Shown here in pieces: positions 31,897 through 40,984 of a DNA stretch of 61,821 bases; the stretch's first letter is position 1, and every line of letters starts with the position of its first letter. Made by a program: the position numbers and the translations under genes. Origin of the DNA: an uncultured Senegalimassilia sp. (lineage in GTDB: Bacteria > Actinomycetota > Coriobacteriia > Coriobacteriales > Eggerthellaceae); the NCBI RefSeq assembly GCF_902464545.1, contig NZ_CABQJR010000013.1, positions 1-61,821 on the forward strand. Direction: 5' to 3'. The notes beneath the pieces were generated by a model, which made no database searches, was not told where the DNA came from, and was given only the letters and a program-made list of their open reading frames with translations.

Positions 31897-32320
31897 GGGC
31901 GCAACCCCTTTCCATGACGGTAGGTTTAACCGAACCAGTATAAGGCTCGCGCGCGAAAGCATGAAGACAAGCGCACATCATCACGCGAAAAGCGAACGAA
32001 GTCCTATCGACTGCGCCCGACGAAGAGGGCGAAGGAAAGCGCAACGGCTCGTCCTTGGCCCCGGCATGTCGCCGTTCGGCTCCGCTGGGCCGGTTCCGCA
32101 AAAGCCGGAAATGCGGCACCGTCGTCCTTGCCGTCCATCTCGTTTCGGTTTCGTTTCCCCTCTGTTAAAAGGCTCGCGTGGCGCTGGGGGAGAAGTTGCG
32201 CGGCGCGTACAATAAACCAACGTTTGGAGTTTTGCCGTTGGCGTGCTGCAGGCGTATCGGCCTGGGCGCAGCGCGATCGGCGGTGGGGAATACACCGGTT
32301 TCTAAGCGCGAAGGAGAACT
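31897..32320. promoter_or_regulatory. Divergent promoter region between the DUF1846 gene and pyrG
   Basis: 424 bases. The minus-strand promoter has -10 TATACT (31937-31942). Toward pyrG there is a TACAAT (32208-32213) about 110 bases before the ATG, with no clear -35. I see no pyrG attenuator with the G-rich initial transcript known from Bacillus and no other recognisable element in the middle. Confidence 0.45.
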
Positions 32321-33922
32321 ATGGCCAAGCATATTTTCGTAACCGGCGGCGTCGTGTCGTCTTTGGGCAAGGGCATCACGGCAGCCTCCCTGGGGCATTT
32401 GCTGAAGGCCCGCGGCTACAAGGTGACCATGCAGAAGATGGATCCGTACCTCAACGTGGACCCGGGCACCATGAGCCCGTTTCAGCATGGTGAGGTCTTC
32501 GTTACCGAAGACGGTCACGAAGGCGACCTTGACTTGGGACATTACGAGCGATTCATCGATGAGAACCTGTCCCGCGAATCGAACTTCACGCAGGGTTCCA
32601 TTTACAAAACCCTTATCGCCCGCGAGCGTCGCGGCGACTTCCTCGGCGGCACTGTGCAGGTGATCCCGCATGTTACCGAGGCCATCAAGGAGCGCCTGCG
32701 CCGCATCGCCGACCAGTCCGGCGCCGACATCGTCATCTCCGAGATCGGCGGCACCATCGGCGACATCGAGTCCCAGCCCTTCATCGAGGCCGCGCGTCAG
32801 TTCAGGAAGGAAAAGGAGCGCGGCGACGTGCTGTTCATTCACGTCACGCTGGTCCCGTACATCGCCGCAGCCCACGAGGTGAAGACCAAGCCCACGCAGC
32901 ATTCCGTCAAGGAGCTGCGCTCCATCGGCGTGCAGCCCGACTTCATCGTATGCCGCAGCGACCACGAGATCTCGGACAAGGTGCGCGAGAAGATCGCCTT
33001 GTTCTGCGACGTACGGCCCGACGAGGTGCTTGCGTGCACTGACAGCCCGTCCATCTACGAGGTGCCGTTCGGCCTGTACGACCAGCATTTCGACGTGAAG
33101 GTGCTCGAACGCCTGGGCCTTCCCGAGCGCCAAATCGACTTGAGTCCGCTGCGCTCGTTCGTGGACGCGGCCGCCCATGTGGAGCATGACTGCGACGTGG
33201 CTATCGTCGGCAAGTACACGAGCCTGCCCGACGCGTATCTTTCGGTCATCGAGGCGCTGCATCATGCAGGTGTATACAACAACACCCAGGTTAACGTGCA
33301 TCTTATCGATGGCGAAGAGCTCAACGACGGCAACGTCGAAGAGGTGCTGGGGTCCATGGACGGCATTCTGGTGCCCGGCGGCTTCGGCCAGCGCGCCTTC
33401 GAGGGCAAGATCTGCGCGGTACGCTACGCCCGCACGCATGACGTGCCGTTTTTGGGTATCTGCCTGGGCATGCAGGCGGCGGTGTGCGAGTTCGCGCGCG
33501 ATGTGGCGGGCATGCCCGGCGCGACGTCTGCGGAGTTCGACGAGAACGCCGAGTTCCCCGTGATCGACCTGATGCCCGAGCAGGAGGACGTCGAGGACAA
33601 GGGCGGCACCATGCGATTGGGCGCCTACCCGTGCAAAGTCGCCCCTGCATCCATGGCTTTCAAAGCTTACGGTGAGGAGCTCATCTACGAACGCCATCGC
33701 CATCGCTACGAGGTGAACAACGCGTTCCGCGACCGCTTGGCGGAGGCGGGCCTGGTCATCTCGGGTGTTTCCCCTGATGGTCGCCTGGTTGAGATGATCG
33801 AGCTGTCTGATCATCCGTGGTTCGTGGCAAGCCAGGGCCACCCTGAGTTCAAAAGCCGTCCGACCAGGCCACACCCCTTGTTCCGCGACTTCGTCGCCGC
33901 GGCGCTGGATCATCGCGAGTAA
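32321..33922 (+). CDS. pyrG: CTP synthase
   Basis: Aminates UTP to CTP with glutamine and ATP. The 533-residue protein has the synthetase P-loop VTGGVVSSLGKGITAASL at the N-terminus, MDPYLNVDPGTMSPFQHGEV and DLDLGHYERF. A class I glutaminase domain follows, with the nucleophile near Cys381 in GICLGMQ and the His-Glu pair in GHPEFKSRP. The ATG follows GAAGGAG. It lies upstream of xerD and the dcw cluster on the same strand, 137 bases before xerD. Confidence 0.97.
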   Translation: MAKHIFVTGGVVSSLGKGITAASLGHLLKARGYKVTMQKMDPYLNVDPGTMSPFQHGEVFVTEDGHEGDLDLGHYERFIDENLSRESNFTQGSIYKTLIARERRGDFLGGTVQVIPHVTEAIKERLRRIADQSGADIVISEIGGTIGDIESQPFIEAARQFRKEKERGDVLFIHVTLVPYIAAAHEVKTKPTQHSVKELRSIGVQPDFIVCRSDHEISDKVREKIALFCDVRPDEVLACTDSPSIYEVPFGLYDQHFDVKVLERLGLPERQIDLSPLRSFVDAAAHVEHDCDVAIVGKYTSLPDAYLSVIEALHHAGVYNNTQVNVHLIDGEELNDGNVEEVLGSMDGILVPGGFGQRAFEGKICAVRYARTHDVPFLGICLGMQAAVCEFARDVAGMPGATSAEFDENAEFPVIDLMPEQEDVEDKGGTMRLGAYPCKVAPASMAFKAYGEELIYERHRHRYEVNNAFRDRLAEAGLVISGVSPDGRLVEMIELSDHPWFVASQGHPEFKSRPTRPHPLFRDFVAAALDHRE

Positions 33923-34059
33923 TCCGGCAGGTTCCGGGGTTCGGACTAAACCGGTTGAAGGTTTACATAATGTTGTTGTTGCGAAAAGGTCGCCGTATTG
34001 GGCGGCCTTTTCCGCGTGGTGGGGTATATAAAGATGGACCGATAGGGAAGGAAGCGCTA

Positions 34060-34983
34060 GTGGACGAGAGCATCGATACCGACGATTTGATCGATTTGGC
34101 GGCGGAGTACATCGCCTACCTGCGCATCGAGCGCGGCAGCTCGCCGCGCACCATCGAGGCCTACGAGGCTGACCTGGAAACCTACCGGGATTTCCTGTCT
34201 TCGCAGGACATCGAGAAGCTCTCGCAGGTGTCGCGCGAGTCCATCGTGGCGTATCAGGAGCATCTGTTCGCGCAGGGCTATGCCGCCTCGACGGTGTGCC
34301 GAAGAGTGTCGGTGGTGAAGGGTTTTCACCGGTTTTGCGTGGCCGAGGATTACACCGAAAGCAACCCTGCGGCAGGGCTGCCGCTGCCGAAAACCCCGGA
34401 GCGCCTGCCCGACGTTCTGTCCATCGACCAGGTGCAACGCTTGTTCGAAGAGCTTGAGGGGCAGGAGGGCGGTCCCGCGGCCGTGCGCAACCGCGCCATG
34501 CTCGAGGTGCTTTACGGATGCGGTCTGCGCGTCAGCGAGCTGTGCGGCCTCGACCTGCCCGACGTGGTGCTCGACCAAGGGTATCTGCTCGTGCTCGGCA
34601 AGGGCGGCAAGCAGCGCATCTCCCCGATATCAGGTGCGGCGGCAACCGCCTTGGCCGACTACCTGGAGAATGCGCGCCCGCAGCTGACCAAGCCTTACGC
34701 CAAACCCACCGACGCCGTGTTCTTGAACGCCCGCGGCGGCCGCCTGACGCGTCAAAGCGTGTTCAAGGTGGTGGCGCGCGCGGGCCTTGCCATCGGCGTG
34801 GACAACCTGCATCCGCACACGCTGCGCCATTCGTTCGCCACGCATATGCTGCAGGGCGGGGCGGACTTGCGCGTCATTCAGGACATCCTGGGGCATTCCG
34901 ACATCTCGACCACGCAGGTCTACACCCACGTCGATCGCAGCCACCTGCGCGAGGAGTACCTGCACGCGCACCCGCGCGCGTAA
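34060..34983 (+). CDS. xerD: Tyrosine recombinase XerD/XerC
   Basis: A site-specific recombinase that resolves chromosome dimers at dif. The 307-residue protein has the N-terminal SAM-like core-binding domain (YIAYLRIERGSSPRTIEAY) and the catalytic domain with Arg in GCGLRVSEL (near 157), Lys in LGKGGKQR, HTLRHSFATHML and the nucleophilic Tyr in STTQVYTHVD. The start is the GTG at 34060, preceded by AGGGAAGGAAG. Chromosomal housekeeping context (pyrG upstream, dcw downstream) argues for Xer rather than a mobile-element integrase. Whether it is XerC or XerD, or the only Xer, cannot be told from this window. Confidence 0.9.
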   Translation: MDESIDTDDLIDLAAEYIAYLRIERGSSPRTIEAYEADLETYRDFLSSQDIEKLSQVSRESIVAYQEHLFAQGYAASTVCRRVSVVKGFHRFCVAEDYTESNPAAGLPLPKTPERLPDVLSIDQVQRLFEELEGQEGGPAAVRNRAMLEVLYGCGLRVSELCGLDLPDVVLDQGYLLVLGKGGKQRISPISGAAATALADYLENARPQLTKPYAKPTDAVFLNARGGRLTRQSVFKVVARAGLAIGVDNLHPHTLRHSFATHMLQGGADLRVIQDILGHSDISTTQVYTHVDRSHLREEYLHAHPRA

Positions 34984-35129
34984 AGGTTGGGGAGCGAAAG
35001 CGTTCGCAACCGTCTTCAACCGGTCCCGCTATCGGTTAAAGACGGTAACCGGTACCATCTTTCACAATGAACCGGCGGACAACGGGCAGCGTCTCCCGCA
35101 GCGCGGCGGCAGCCGTCGTGCCAACGCCT

Positions 35130-35206
35130 CCCACTTCGTCCCACTCGCCCCACATCGCCCCACGCCACCGAATCCGCACAAATGCAATCCCACTTCATCC
35201 CACCCC
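35130..35206 (-). promoter_or_regulatory. Upstream MraZ-type box clusters (inverted orientation)
   Basis: CCCAC, the complement of GTGGG, occurs at 35130, 35140, 35149 and 35159 (steps of 10, 9 and 10 bases). It recurs at 35189 and 35199 (step 10), followed by one more CCCA. These lie about 200 bases upstream of the mraZ promoter and read on the opposite strand. The 15-base block at 35189-35203 is the exact reverse complement of the promoter box pair at 35370-35384. Confidence 0.65.
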
Positions 35207-35362
35207 ATTTTTGCCCAAGCGCAAATCTATATATTGTGGTTGGCGAACCACCTTGCGCACCATATGGAAACCACCCCTGAAAACACCTGTTTTACGAATG
35301 AATCAGGCAGGTTACAAGGGGTCAACGCCTGTGCAAAACCGCCCAAAACGTGCCGCAAGATG

Positions 35363-35391
35363 TTGCGAAGTGGGATGAAGTGGGGTAGAAT
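35363..35391 (+). promoter_or_regulatory. mraZ (dcw cluster) promoter
   Basis: TTGCGA (35363-35368), a 17-base spacer and TAGAAT (35386-35391), 45 bases before the mraZ ATG. The remainder of the 452-base gap between xerD and mraZ (34984-35435) holds the box clusters described separately and an AT-rich tract near 35222-35234. Confidence 0.75.
35370..35384 (+). promoter_or_regulatory. MraZ operator pair inside the promoter spacer
   Basis: GTGGG at 35370 and 35380, spaced 10 bases, occupy the spacer between -35 and -10. E. coli MraZ binds TGGG repeats with the same 10-base phasing at its own promoter, so autorepression is the natural reading. Confidence 0.75.
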
Positions 35392-35435
35392 CCCAAACAC
35401 CGAACGGAACAAACGGAAAGCAGCGGAAGGAAGGC

Positions 35436-35885
35436 ATGGCAGAAGGCGTCGACAAGCCGATCGACATGAACGGCTCCTACCGACACAAGGTAGACGCCAA
35501 GGGCCGTATGTCCCTGCCCGCCGCGTTTCGCAAGGTCCTTTCGGAAGATCTGGTGGTAACCCTCAGCCCCGATGACGAGTGCCTGTACGCATTCGAGCCT
35601 CAGGCGTTCGAGGACTGGATCGTGTCGCTGTTCGATAGCAAGTTCGGCGGTTACGACCCCACGTCCAAGGCCCATGTCGGCTTGCGCCGCAAGCTGAAGA
35701 GCCGCGCCAACAACGTCAGCGTCGACAACGCCGGGCGCATCGGCATCCCCGCCGAGCTGCGCCAGAAGGCCGGCATCGACAAGGACGTCGTCGCATTGGG
35801 CAACACGGGCTACTTCGAGATCTGGGACGCAAAGCGCTTCGATGAGCAGGATGACGACATCGACTTGAGCGTGTTGTTCAGCTAA
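35436..35885 (+). CDS. mraZ: Transcriptional regulator MraZ
   Basis: The first gene of the dcw cluster. It encodes a ring-forming DNA-binding protein that in E. coli represses its own promoter through TGGG repeats. The 149-residue protein has two AbrB-like halves with the DxxGR motifs DAKGRMSLP (residues 20-28) and DNAGRIGIP (near 97), and ends in an acidic C-terminus. The ATG follows CGGAAGGAAGG. The promoter upstream holds matching boxes. rsmH starts nine bases after the stop codon. Confidence 0.96.
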   Translation: MAEGVDKPIDMNGSYRHKVDAKGRMSLPAAFRKVLSEDLVVTLSPDDECLYAFEPQAFEDWIVSLFDSKFGGYDPTSKAHVGLRRKLKSRANNVSVDNAGRIGIPAELRQKAGIDKDVVALGNTGYFEIWDAKRFDEQDDDIDLSVLFS

Positions 35886-35894
35886 TCGGAAGGC

Positions 35895-36863
35895 GTGAGC
35901 GAATTGGCAAACCAAGAGTTTCGGCATATACCGGTCCTGCTCCCCGAGTGCCTCGAGCACTTGAACCTCAAACCGCAGCAGACGTTCGTGGACGCAACGC
36001 TCGGCGGGGCAGGGCATTCCTTCGAAGTTGCCCAGCGCATCGGATGCGGGGGCACCCTCATCGGCATCGATCAGGACGACGTGGCGCTTGCCGCGGCCGC
36101 CCGCAAACTCGGCTCGCTGCCTGATGAGCTGCGCCCGCATCTGGAACTGGTGCGCAACAACTTCGGCAACATGGACGAAGCGCTTCTGAGCGTGGATGTT
36201 CCCGGTGTGGACGCGTTCTTGTTCGACATCGGCGTATCCTCCGTTCAGATCGACACGCCATCACGGGGCTTCTCCTTCAAGGAGGACGGCCCGCTTGATA
36301 TGAGGATGGATCCGGGGAAAAACACCCTAACCGCAGCAGAGGTCGTGAACACCTACAACGCAGCAGACCTCACTCGGATCATCCGCTCCTACTCCGATGA
36401 GCGGTGGGCCAGCCGCATCGCGGATTTCATCGTCCGCGCCCGCGAGAAGGCCCCGCTTGAAACGAGCGCGCAGCTGGTCGACGTCATCAAGGCGGCCATC
36501 CCGGCAAGCGCGCGCCGCGCCGGCGGACACCCCGCCAAGCGCACGTTCCAGGCCCTGCGCATCGAAGTCAACGGCGAGCTTGACGTTCTGAAAAGCGGCT
36601 TGGAAGCTGCCATCCGCTGGGCGAACCCCGGCGGGCGCATTTGCGTGATCAGCTACCACTCGCTTGAGGACCGCATCGTCAAGGATATGTTCCAAAGCTT
36701 CGCGAACCGTTGCACCTGCCCGCCCGATCTTCCGGTGTGCATGTGCGGCAAGGAGCCGATACTCAAGGTGCTTACCCGAAAGCCCATCGTTCCCACGGCC
36801 GATGAGATAGCGCGCAACCCCCGCGCCCGCAGCGCCAAGCTGCGCGTGGCGCAGAAGCTGTAG
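35895..36863 (+). CDS. rsmH: 16S rRNA (cytosine-1402-N4)-methyltransferase RsmH
   Basis: Methylates N4 of C1402 in the decoding centre. It shows HIPVLLPECLEHLNL, the SAM-binding VDATLGGAGHS, FDIGVSSVQIDTPSRGFSF and DGPLDMRMDP, then ISYHSLEDRIVK in the C-terminal half: all family signatures. The GTG at 35895 gives 322 residues but is only about one base from GGAAGG. A TTG three codons later (35904) is better spaced and would give 319, so the start is uncertain. It also has CTCPPDLPVCMCG, the typical cysteine cluster. Confidence 0.95.
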   Translation: MSELANQEFRHIPVLLPECLEHLNLKPQQTFVDATLGGAGHSFEVAQRIGCGGTLIGIDQDDVALAAAARKLGSLPDELRPHLELVRNNFGNMDEALLSVDVPGVDAFLFDIGVSSVQIDTPSRGFSFKEDGPLDMRMDPGKNTLTAAEVVNTYNAADLTRIIRSYSDERWASRIADFIVRAREKAPLETSAQLVDVIKAAIPASARRAGGHPAKRTFQALRIEVNGELDVLKSGLEAAIRWANPGGRICVISYHSLEDRIVKDMFQSFANRCTCPPDLPVCMCGKEPILKVLTRKPIVPTADEIARNPRARSAKLRVAQKL

Positions 36864-36958
36864 CGCAGCACGACGATAGCAACAACACGACAACCGAGCG
36901 AACCCGTTCGCGCAACGTGCCACCGTAAACGAAGCAGAAACACGAAAGGAGGTGGAGC

Positions 36959-37423
36959 ATGAGCGCCCAGCCTGCGTATTCCCTGTATCCCGAACGCGCC
37001 GTCGAGCGCGCCCCGCGCACGCGCATCTCCGTCGTGCCCGGTCAGCGCACCCGCTCCGCCGCTCCCGCCTCCACCGTCACGCCCGGCCTCGTGCTGAAGG
37101 CGGCGATCATCGTCATGGCGGTTTTGGCCCTGGTGGGCATCGCAAGCCTCACCCTTTCGGCGGCCACTGTGACCACCTCCATGCAATCCCAGGCGCTTTC
37201 CAGCCAGATCGACGACGCCCGTGCGCAGGGCAGCTCGCTCGAGGTCACGCAAAGCCTGCTTTCCAACTCCACCCGCGTGCGCATGCAGGCCGAGAAGCTC
37301 GGCATGGCGGCGCCTGCGGAAGTGGGTACCATCAACATGCCCGAAGACGTGGTTTCCACCAACGACGATGGGTCGCTTTCCCTGTCCCGCAGCGTGGAGA
37401 CCGCCACCAACGCCGGGGAGTAG
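36959..37423 (+). CDS. ftsL: FtsL-like septum protein
   Basis: A small bitopic membrane protein of 154 residues in the position ftsL always holds, between rsmH and ftsI. It has a basic cytoplasmic N-terminus (1-42), one membrane helix (about 43-63), then a heptad-like stretch (about 70-110) and a flexible tail. FtsL forms the FtsQ-FtsL-FtsB complex that activates FtsW/FtsI. Sequence identity to known FtsL is low, as is usual, so the call rests on topology and place. The ATG follows a perfect AAAGGAGG. Ends six bases before ftsI. Confidence 0.8.
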   Translation: MSAQPAYSLYPERAVERAPRTRISVVPGQRTRSAAPASTVTPGLVLKAAIIVMAVLALVGIASLTLSAATVTTSMQSQALSSQIDDARAQGSSLEVTQSLLSNSTRVRMQAEKLGMAAPAEVGTINMPEDVVSTNDDGSLSLSRSVETATNAGE

Positions 37424-37429
37424 CCCGTT

Positions 37430-39478
37430 ATGCAGAATCGAAACCGCCCGCCTCGCAACGACGGCGGCGCCCGCGATGCCCAGCGTCGCGCGAACAACAG
37501 CAGATCCGGCCGTTCGTCAGGCCAACACGCAAGCCGCACCGACGCCCGCAGCGCATACCGCTCCGGGCGTCACGGCGCTTCGGGGCAGAGCCGTTCCCGC
37601 AACGCGCGCTCCGAGCGCGATGCGCGCACGTCCCGCTCGCGAAACGGCGAATCCCGCCGTCAGCCCGCCCAGCCCAAATCGGGCATTGCGGGCTTCATCG
37701 CGTTCCTCAATGCCGAGCGCGCGCTTGCGCCCCTGTTCCTGTTCGGCCTTGTCGTGGCGCTGTTCTTCGGCAAGCTCGTGTGGCTGCAGGTCATCAAGGC
37801 CCCCGAGTTCACCGAGCAGTCCCAGGCGCAGCGCACGTCCAAGATCGTGCTCGAGCCGCGCCGCGGCACCATATACGACCGCAACGGCGTAGTGCTCGCC
37901 ACCAGCGTCGACGCGACCACCATCTACGTCAACCCCGTCGAGGTGAGCGACCCCAACCTGACCGCGGGCATCCTGGCGCAGGTTCTCGGCGGCGAGGCGA
38001 AGGACTACCTGGAAAAGGTCACCGCCAGCGACACGTACTATTCGATCATCAAGCGCAAGGCTGACACCTCAGTCGGCGACGAGGTCAAGCAGCTGGCCTC
38101 CGAGCGCGTCGAGGAGGCGCAGAACAAGGAGACGGCCGACGCCAAGGCGGCGGGTCGCAAAGCCGAAACCATCGCCTCTGGCATCCACTATGTCTCCGAA
38201 AGCCGCCGCGAGTATCCCAACGCCCAGGTGGGCGGCCAGGTGGTCGGCGCGTGCAGCATCGGCGTGGATTCGGACACGAACCGCGAATACTATTACGGCA
38301 TCTGCGGCCTTGAGGCGCAGTACAACGACGTGCTGTCCGGAACGCCGGGCTACATGGAGCAGGAATACGGTCAGACCGGCCAGCTCATCCCCAGCGGCAC
38401 GCACGAGAAGGTGGACGCCATCGACGGGCAGGACATCGTCGTGTCCATCGATATCGAGCTGCAGCGCCAGGTGGAGGATTCGCTGACATCGGGCTGCAAG
38501 GGCCTCAACGCCACGGGCGGCTCTGCCGTGCTCATGGACGGCTCCACCGGCGAGATCTATGCCGCCGCATCCCTTCCGCTGTTCAATCCCGCCGACCGAA
38601 GCGAGGTCAAGGAAGGCGCCATGCAGCTCAAGTGCGTCACCGACCTGTTCGAGCCCGGCTCCATCTTCAAGTCGGTCTCGGCCATGGCCATCTTGGAGAC
38701 GGGCACGCTCACACCCGATTCCGAGCTGTTCTGCCCGGCTTCGATCACCGCGGACGGCTATACCATCTCCGACGCCCACGAGCGCGGCGACGCCACGTTC
38801 ACGCTGCGCCAGATCCTCGACCAGTCCTCCAACGTCGGCATTTCGCTTGCCACGGAGAAGATGGGCTTCGAGGAGCTGTACAACCACATCGTCCGCTACA
38901 ACCTGCACTCGGACACCGGCGTGGATTATCCCGGCGAAGGGGAGGAGGGCACCGACGTGCTCGGCATGCTCGCGCCCTACGACCAGTGGTCGGCGGTCCA
39001 GGCGTACAACGTCTCGTTCGGCCAGGGCGTGTCGGTCACCCCGCTGCAGATGACGCGCTTCTACGGCGCTATCGTCAACAACGGCGTCGAGTGCGTGCCG
39101 CACTTCCTCATCGGCATGCCGCAAAGCGGCACCACGCCCGCCTACGGCACCACCCAGGTCATCGAGAACACCGACGCCCTCGGGGACATGCAGTCGATGC
39201 TCAAGACCGTCGTCACCGATGGCACGGGCGCAAAGGCCGCCATCGACGGGTTCAACGTGGCCGGCAAGACCTCCACGGCCGAGATCTACGATGAGGAGAA
39301 CGGCGGCTACCGCAAGAACGTGTACAACTTGGCGTTCACGGGCTTTTTGGCGGATTCGTCAAGCAAACTGGTGTGCTTTGTGGGCGCAAATGAGGTTCCT
39401 GGGGACGGCGTCGTCACGCCTATCTTTAAGGATATAATGACTGCAGCAATCGATCGATTCGGGATTACGTCTGAGTGA
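37430..39478 (+). CDS. ftsI: Peptidoglycan transpeptidase FtsI (class B penicillin-binding protein 3)
   Basis: Cross-links septal peptidoglycan together with FtsW. The 682-residue protein has a highly basic, Ser/Arg-rich cytoplasmic tail (1-84), one membrane helix (about 97-120), a dimerisation domain that starts near LEPRRGTIYDRNG, and the transpeptidase domain. Active-site motifs are Ser411 in SIFK, S466-S-N468, and Lys613 in KTS where KTG is the usual third motif. The ATG follows GGGGAG, and murE starts nine bases after the stop. No PASTA domains are visible at the C-terminus. Confidence 0.94.
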   Translation: MQNRNRPPRNDGGARDAQRRANNSRSGRSSGQHASRTDARSAYRSGRHGASGQSRSRNARSERDARTSRSRNGESRRQPAQPKSGIAGFIAFLNAERALAPLFLFGLVVALFFGKLVWLQVIKAPEFTEQSQAQRTSKIVLEPRRGTIYDRNGVVLATSVDATTIYVNPVEVSDPNLTAGILAQVLGGEAKDYLEKVTASDTYYSIIKRKADTSVGDEVKQLASERVEEAQNKETADAKAAGRKAETIASGIHYVSESRREYPNAQVGGQVVGACSIGVDSDTNREYYYGICGLEAQYNDVLSGTPGYMEQEYGQTGQLIPSGTHEKVDAIDGQDIVVSIDIELQRQVEDSLTSGCKGLNATGGSAVLMDGSTGEIYAAASLPLFNPADRSEVKEGAMQLKCVTDLFEPGSIFKSVSAMAILETGTLTPDSELFCPASITADGYTISDAHERGDATFTLRQILDQSSNVGISLATEKMGFEELYNHIVRYNLHSDTGVDYPGEGEEGTDVLGMLAPYDQWSAVQAYNVSFGQGVSVTPLQMTRFYGAIVNNGVECVPHFLIGMPQSGTTPAYGTTQVIENTDALGDMQSMLKTVVTDGTGAKAAIDGFNVAGKTSTAEIYDEENGGYRKNVYNLAFTGFLADSSSKLVCFVGANEVPGDGVVTPIFKDIMTAAIDRFGITSE

Positions 39479-39487
39479 GGTATCCAA

Positions 39488-40981
39488 ATGGGTAAGACCT
39501 GCACCGAACTGTTTGAAGGCATGGACTGCACCATCATCGGCAACGCGCAAGATGAGGTTGAGGGCATCGCCTATCGAAGTGATAAAGTCAAGCCCGGCGA
39601 CGCGTTCTTCTGCATCGTCGGCATGAAAACCGACGGCCACACCTTCGCCCAGGACGCCATCGACCATGGCGCGAAGGTGCTCGTGGTGGAGCGCAAGGTC
39701 TACCTGGCCGACGCCACCGACGTCACGGAAGTGGTCGTTTCCGACACGCGTAAGGCCATGGCCGAGGCGTCGGCGCGCTTCTACGACGATCCGTCGCGCG
39801 CGCTTTCGCTGGTGGGCGTCACGGGCACGAACGGCAAAACCACTACCACCTACCTGGTGGAGCATATCGCCCGCGTGGCGGGCAAGCGAACGGGCGTCAT
39901 CGGCACCGTGGGCACCGTCATCGGCGATGTGCATGAGAAATCTTCGCGCACCACGCCGGAATCGCCCGACCTGCAGCATCTGCTCGCCCGCATGCGCGAC
40001 GCGCGCTGCGACGTGGTGGCCATGGAGGTTTCCAGCCACGCGCTCGACCTTGAGCGCACGTACGCTTCGTCGTTCGCGGTCACGGCGTTCTCCAACCTGA
40101 CGCAGGACCACCTTGACTACCATCACACCTTCGAGGCCTACTTCGAGGCGAAGGCGCGCCTGTTCAGCAAGGATTACCCTGCCCGCCGCGTCATCTGCAT
40201 CGATGACAAGTGGGGCAAGGAGCTGCTGCGCCGCTGCTCGGAGGCCGGCGACAGCGTGGTCACCACGGGCTTTGACCGCTCGGCGCTCATCCATCCCAAG
40301 GATGTCCAGTACTATCCCACGCACACCTCCATCACGCTCAACGTGCGCGGCTCCTACTATGAGTTCGACTACCCGCTCGTCGGCAAGTTCAACGTCGAGA
40401 ACATCATGTGCGCGTTCGGCATCGGCATCCAGCTGGGCATCGGCGTGTCCACCATCATCGATGCGCTTCGCGAGGCCCCGCAGATCCCGGGCCGCCTCGA
40501 GCGCGTGCATACGCCGCATGACGGCGGCGTGTCGGTGTTCGTGGACTACGCGCACACCCCCGATGCTTTGGAGAAGGCCCTCGGGTCCATCATGGCGCTC
40601 ACGCCCGGTCGCACCATCTGCGTGTTCGGCTGCGGCGGCGACCGCGATGCATCCAAGCGCCCCATCATGGGCCGCGCCGCGCTTGCGGCCGACCATGCCG
40701 TGGTCACGTCCGACAACCCCCGCACCGAGGATCCCGATGCCATCATCGCCGATATCGTGGCGGGTATGGGGCAGGGCGAGGGCCGCTTCGACGTGCAGCC
40801 CGATCGCCGCGCCGCTATCGCGCACGCCATCCAGCTTGCAAAGCCGGGCGATTCCATCCTGGTGGCCGGCAAGGGCCACGAGGACTATCAGCTGGTAGGC
40901 AAGGAAGTGCTCTCCTTCGACGACCGCGTCGTCGCCCGCGAGGAGCTTGAACGTGCATTCGGCGAAGGAGCTTGTGAGTAA
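39488..40981 (+). CDS. murE: UDP-MurNAc-tripeptide ligase MurE
   Basis: Adds the third amino acid to UDP-MurNAc-L-Ala-D-Glu. The 497-residue protein has the Mur ligase P-loop GVTGTNGKTTT near residue 112, TTPESPDLQ, EVSSHALDLER with the carbamylated-lysine region after it, YAHTPDAL, and the specificity motif DNPR in TSDNPRTEDP. DNPR is the signature of meso-diaminopimelate-adding enzymes, so a meso-DAP peptide stem is predicted. The ATG follows GTGAGG. murF starts three bases after the stop. Confidence 0.96.
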   Translation: MGKTCTELFEGMDCTIIGNAQDEVEGIAYRSDKVKPGDAFFCIVGMKTDGHTFAQDAIDHGAKVLVVERKVYLADATDVTEVVVSDTRKAMAEASARFYDDPSRALSLVGVTGTNGKTTTTYLVEHIARVAGKRTGVIGTVGTVIGDVHEKSSRTTPESPDLQHLLARMRDARCDVVAMEVSSHALDLERTYASSFAVTAFSNLTQDHLDYHHTFEAYFEAKARLFSKDYPARRVICIDDKWGKELLRRCSEAGDSVVTTGFDRSALIHPKDVQYYPTHTSITLNVRGSYYEFDYPLVGKFNVENIMCAFGIGIQLGIGVSTIIDALREAPQIPGRLERVHTPHDGGVSVFVDYAHTPDALEKALGSIMALTPGRTICVFGCGGDRDASKRPIMGRAALAADHAVVTSDNPRTEDPDAIIADIVAGMGQGEGRFDVQPDRRAAIAHAIQLAKPGDSILVAGKGHEDYQLVGKEVLSFDDRVVAREELERAFGEGACE

Positions 40982-40984
40982 CCA

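Noticed and set aside
34984..35129. Possible dif site or attachment site after xerD
   Set aside because: I could not find a convincing 28-bp dif-like sequence with two 11-bp arms; only weak partial symmetry is present.
39400..39430. GGGGACGG inside ftsI resembling the REP core
   Set aside because: Coding sequence with only part of the core and none of the flanks; chance match.
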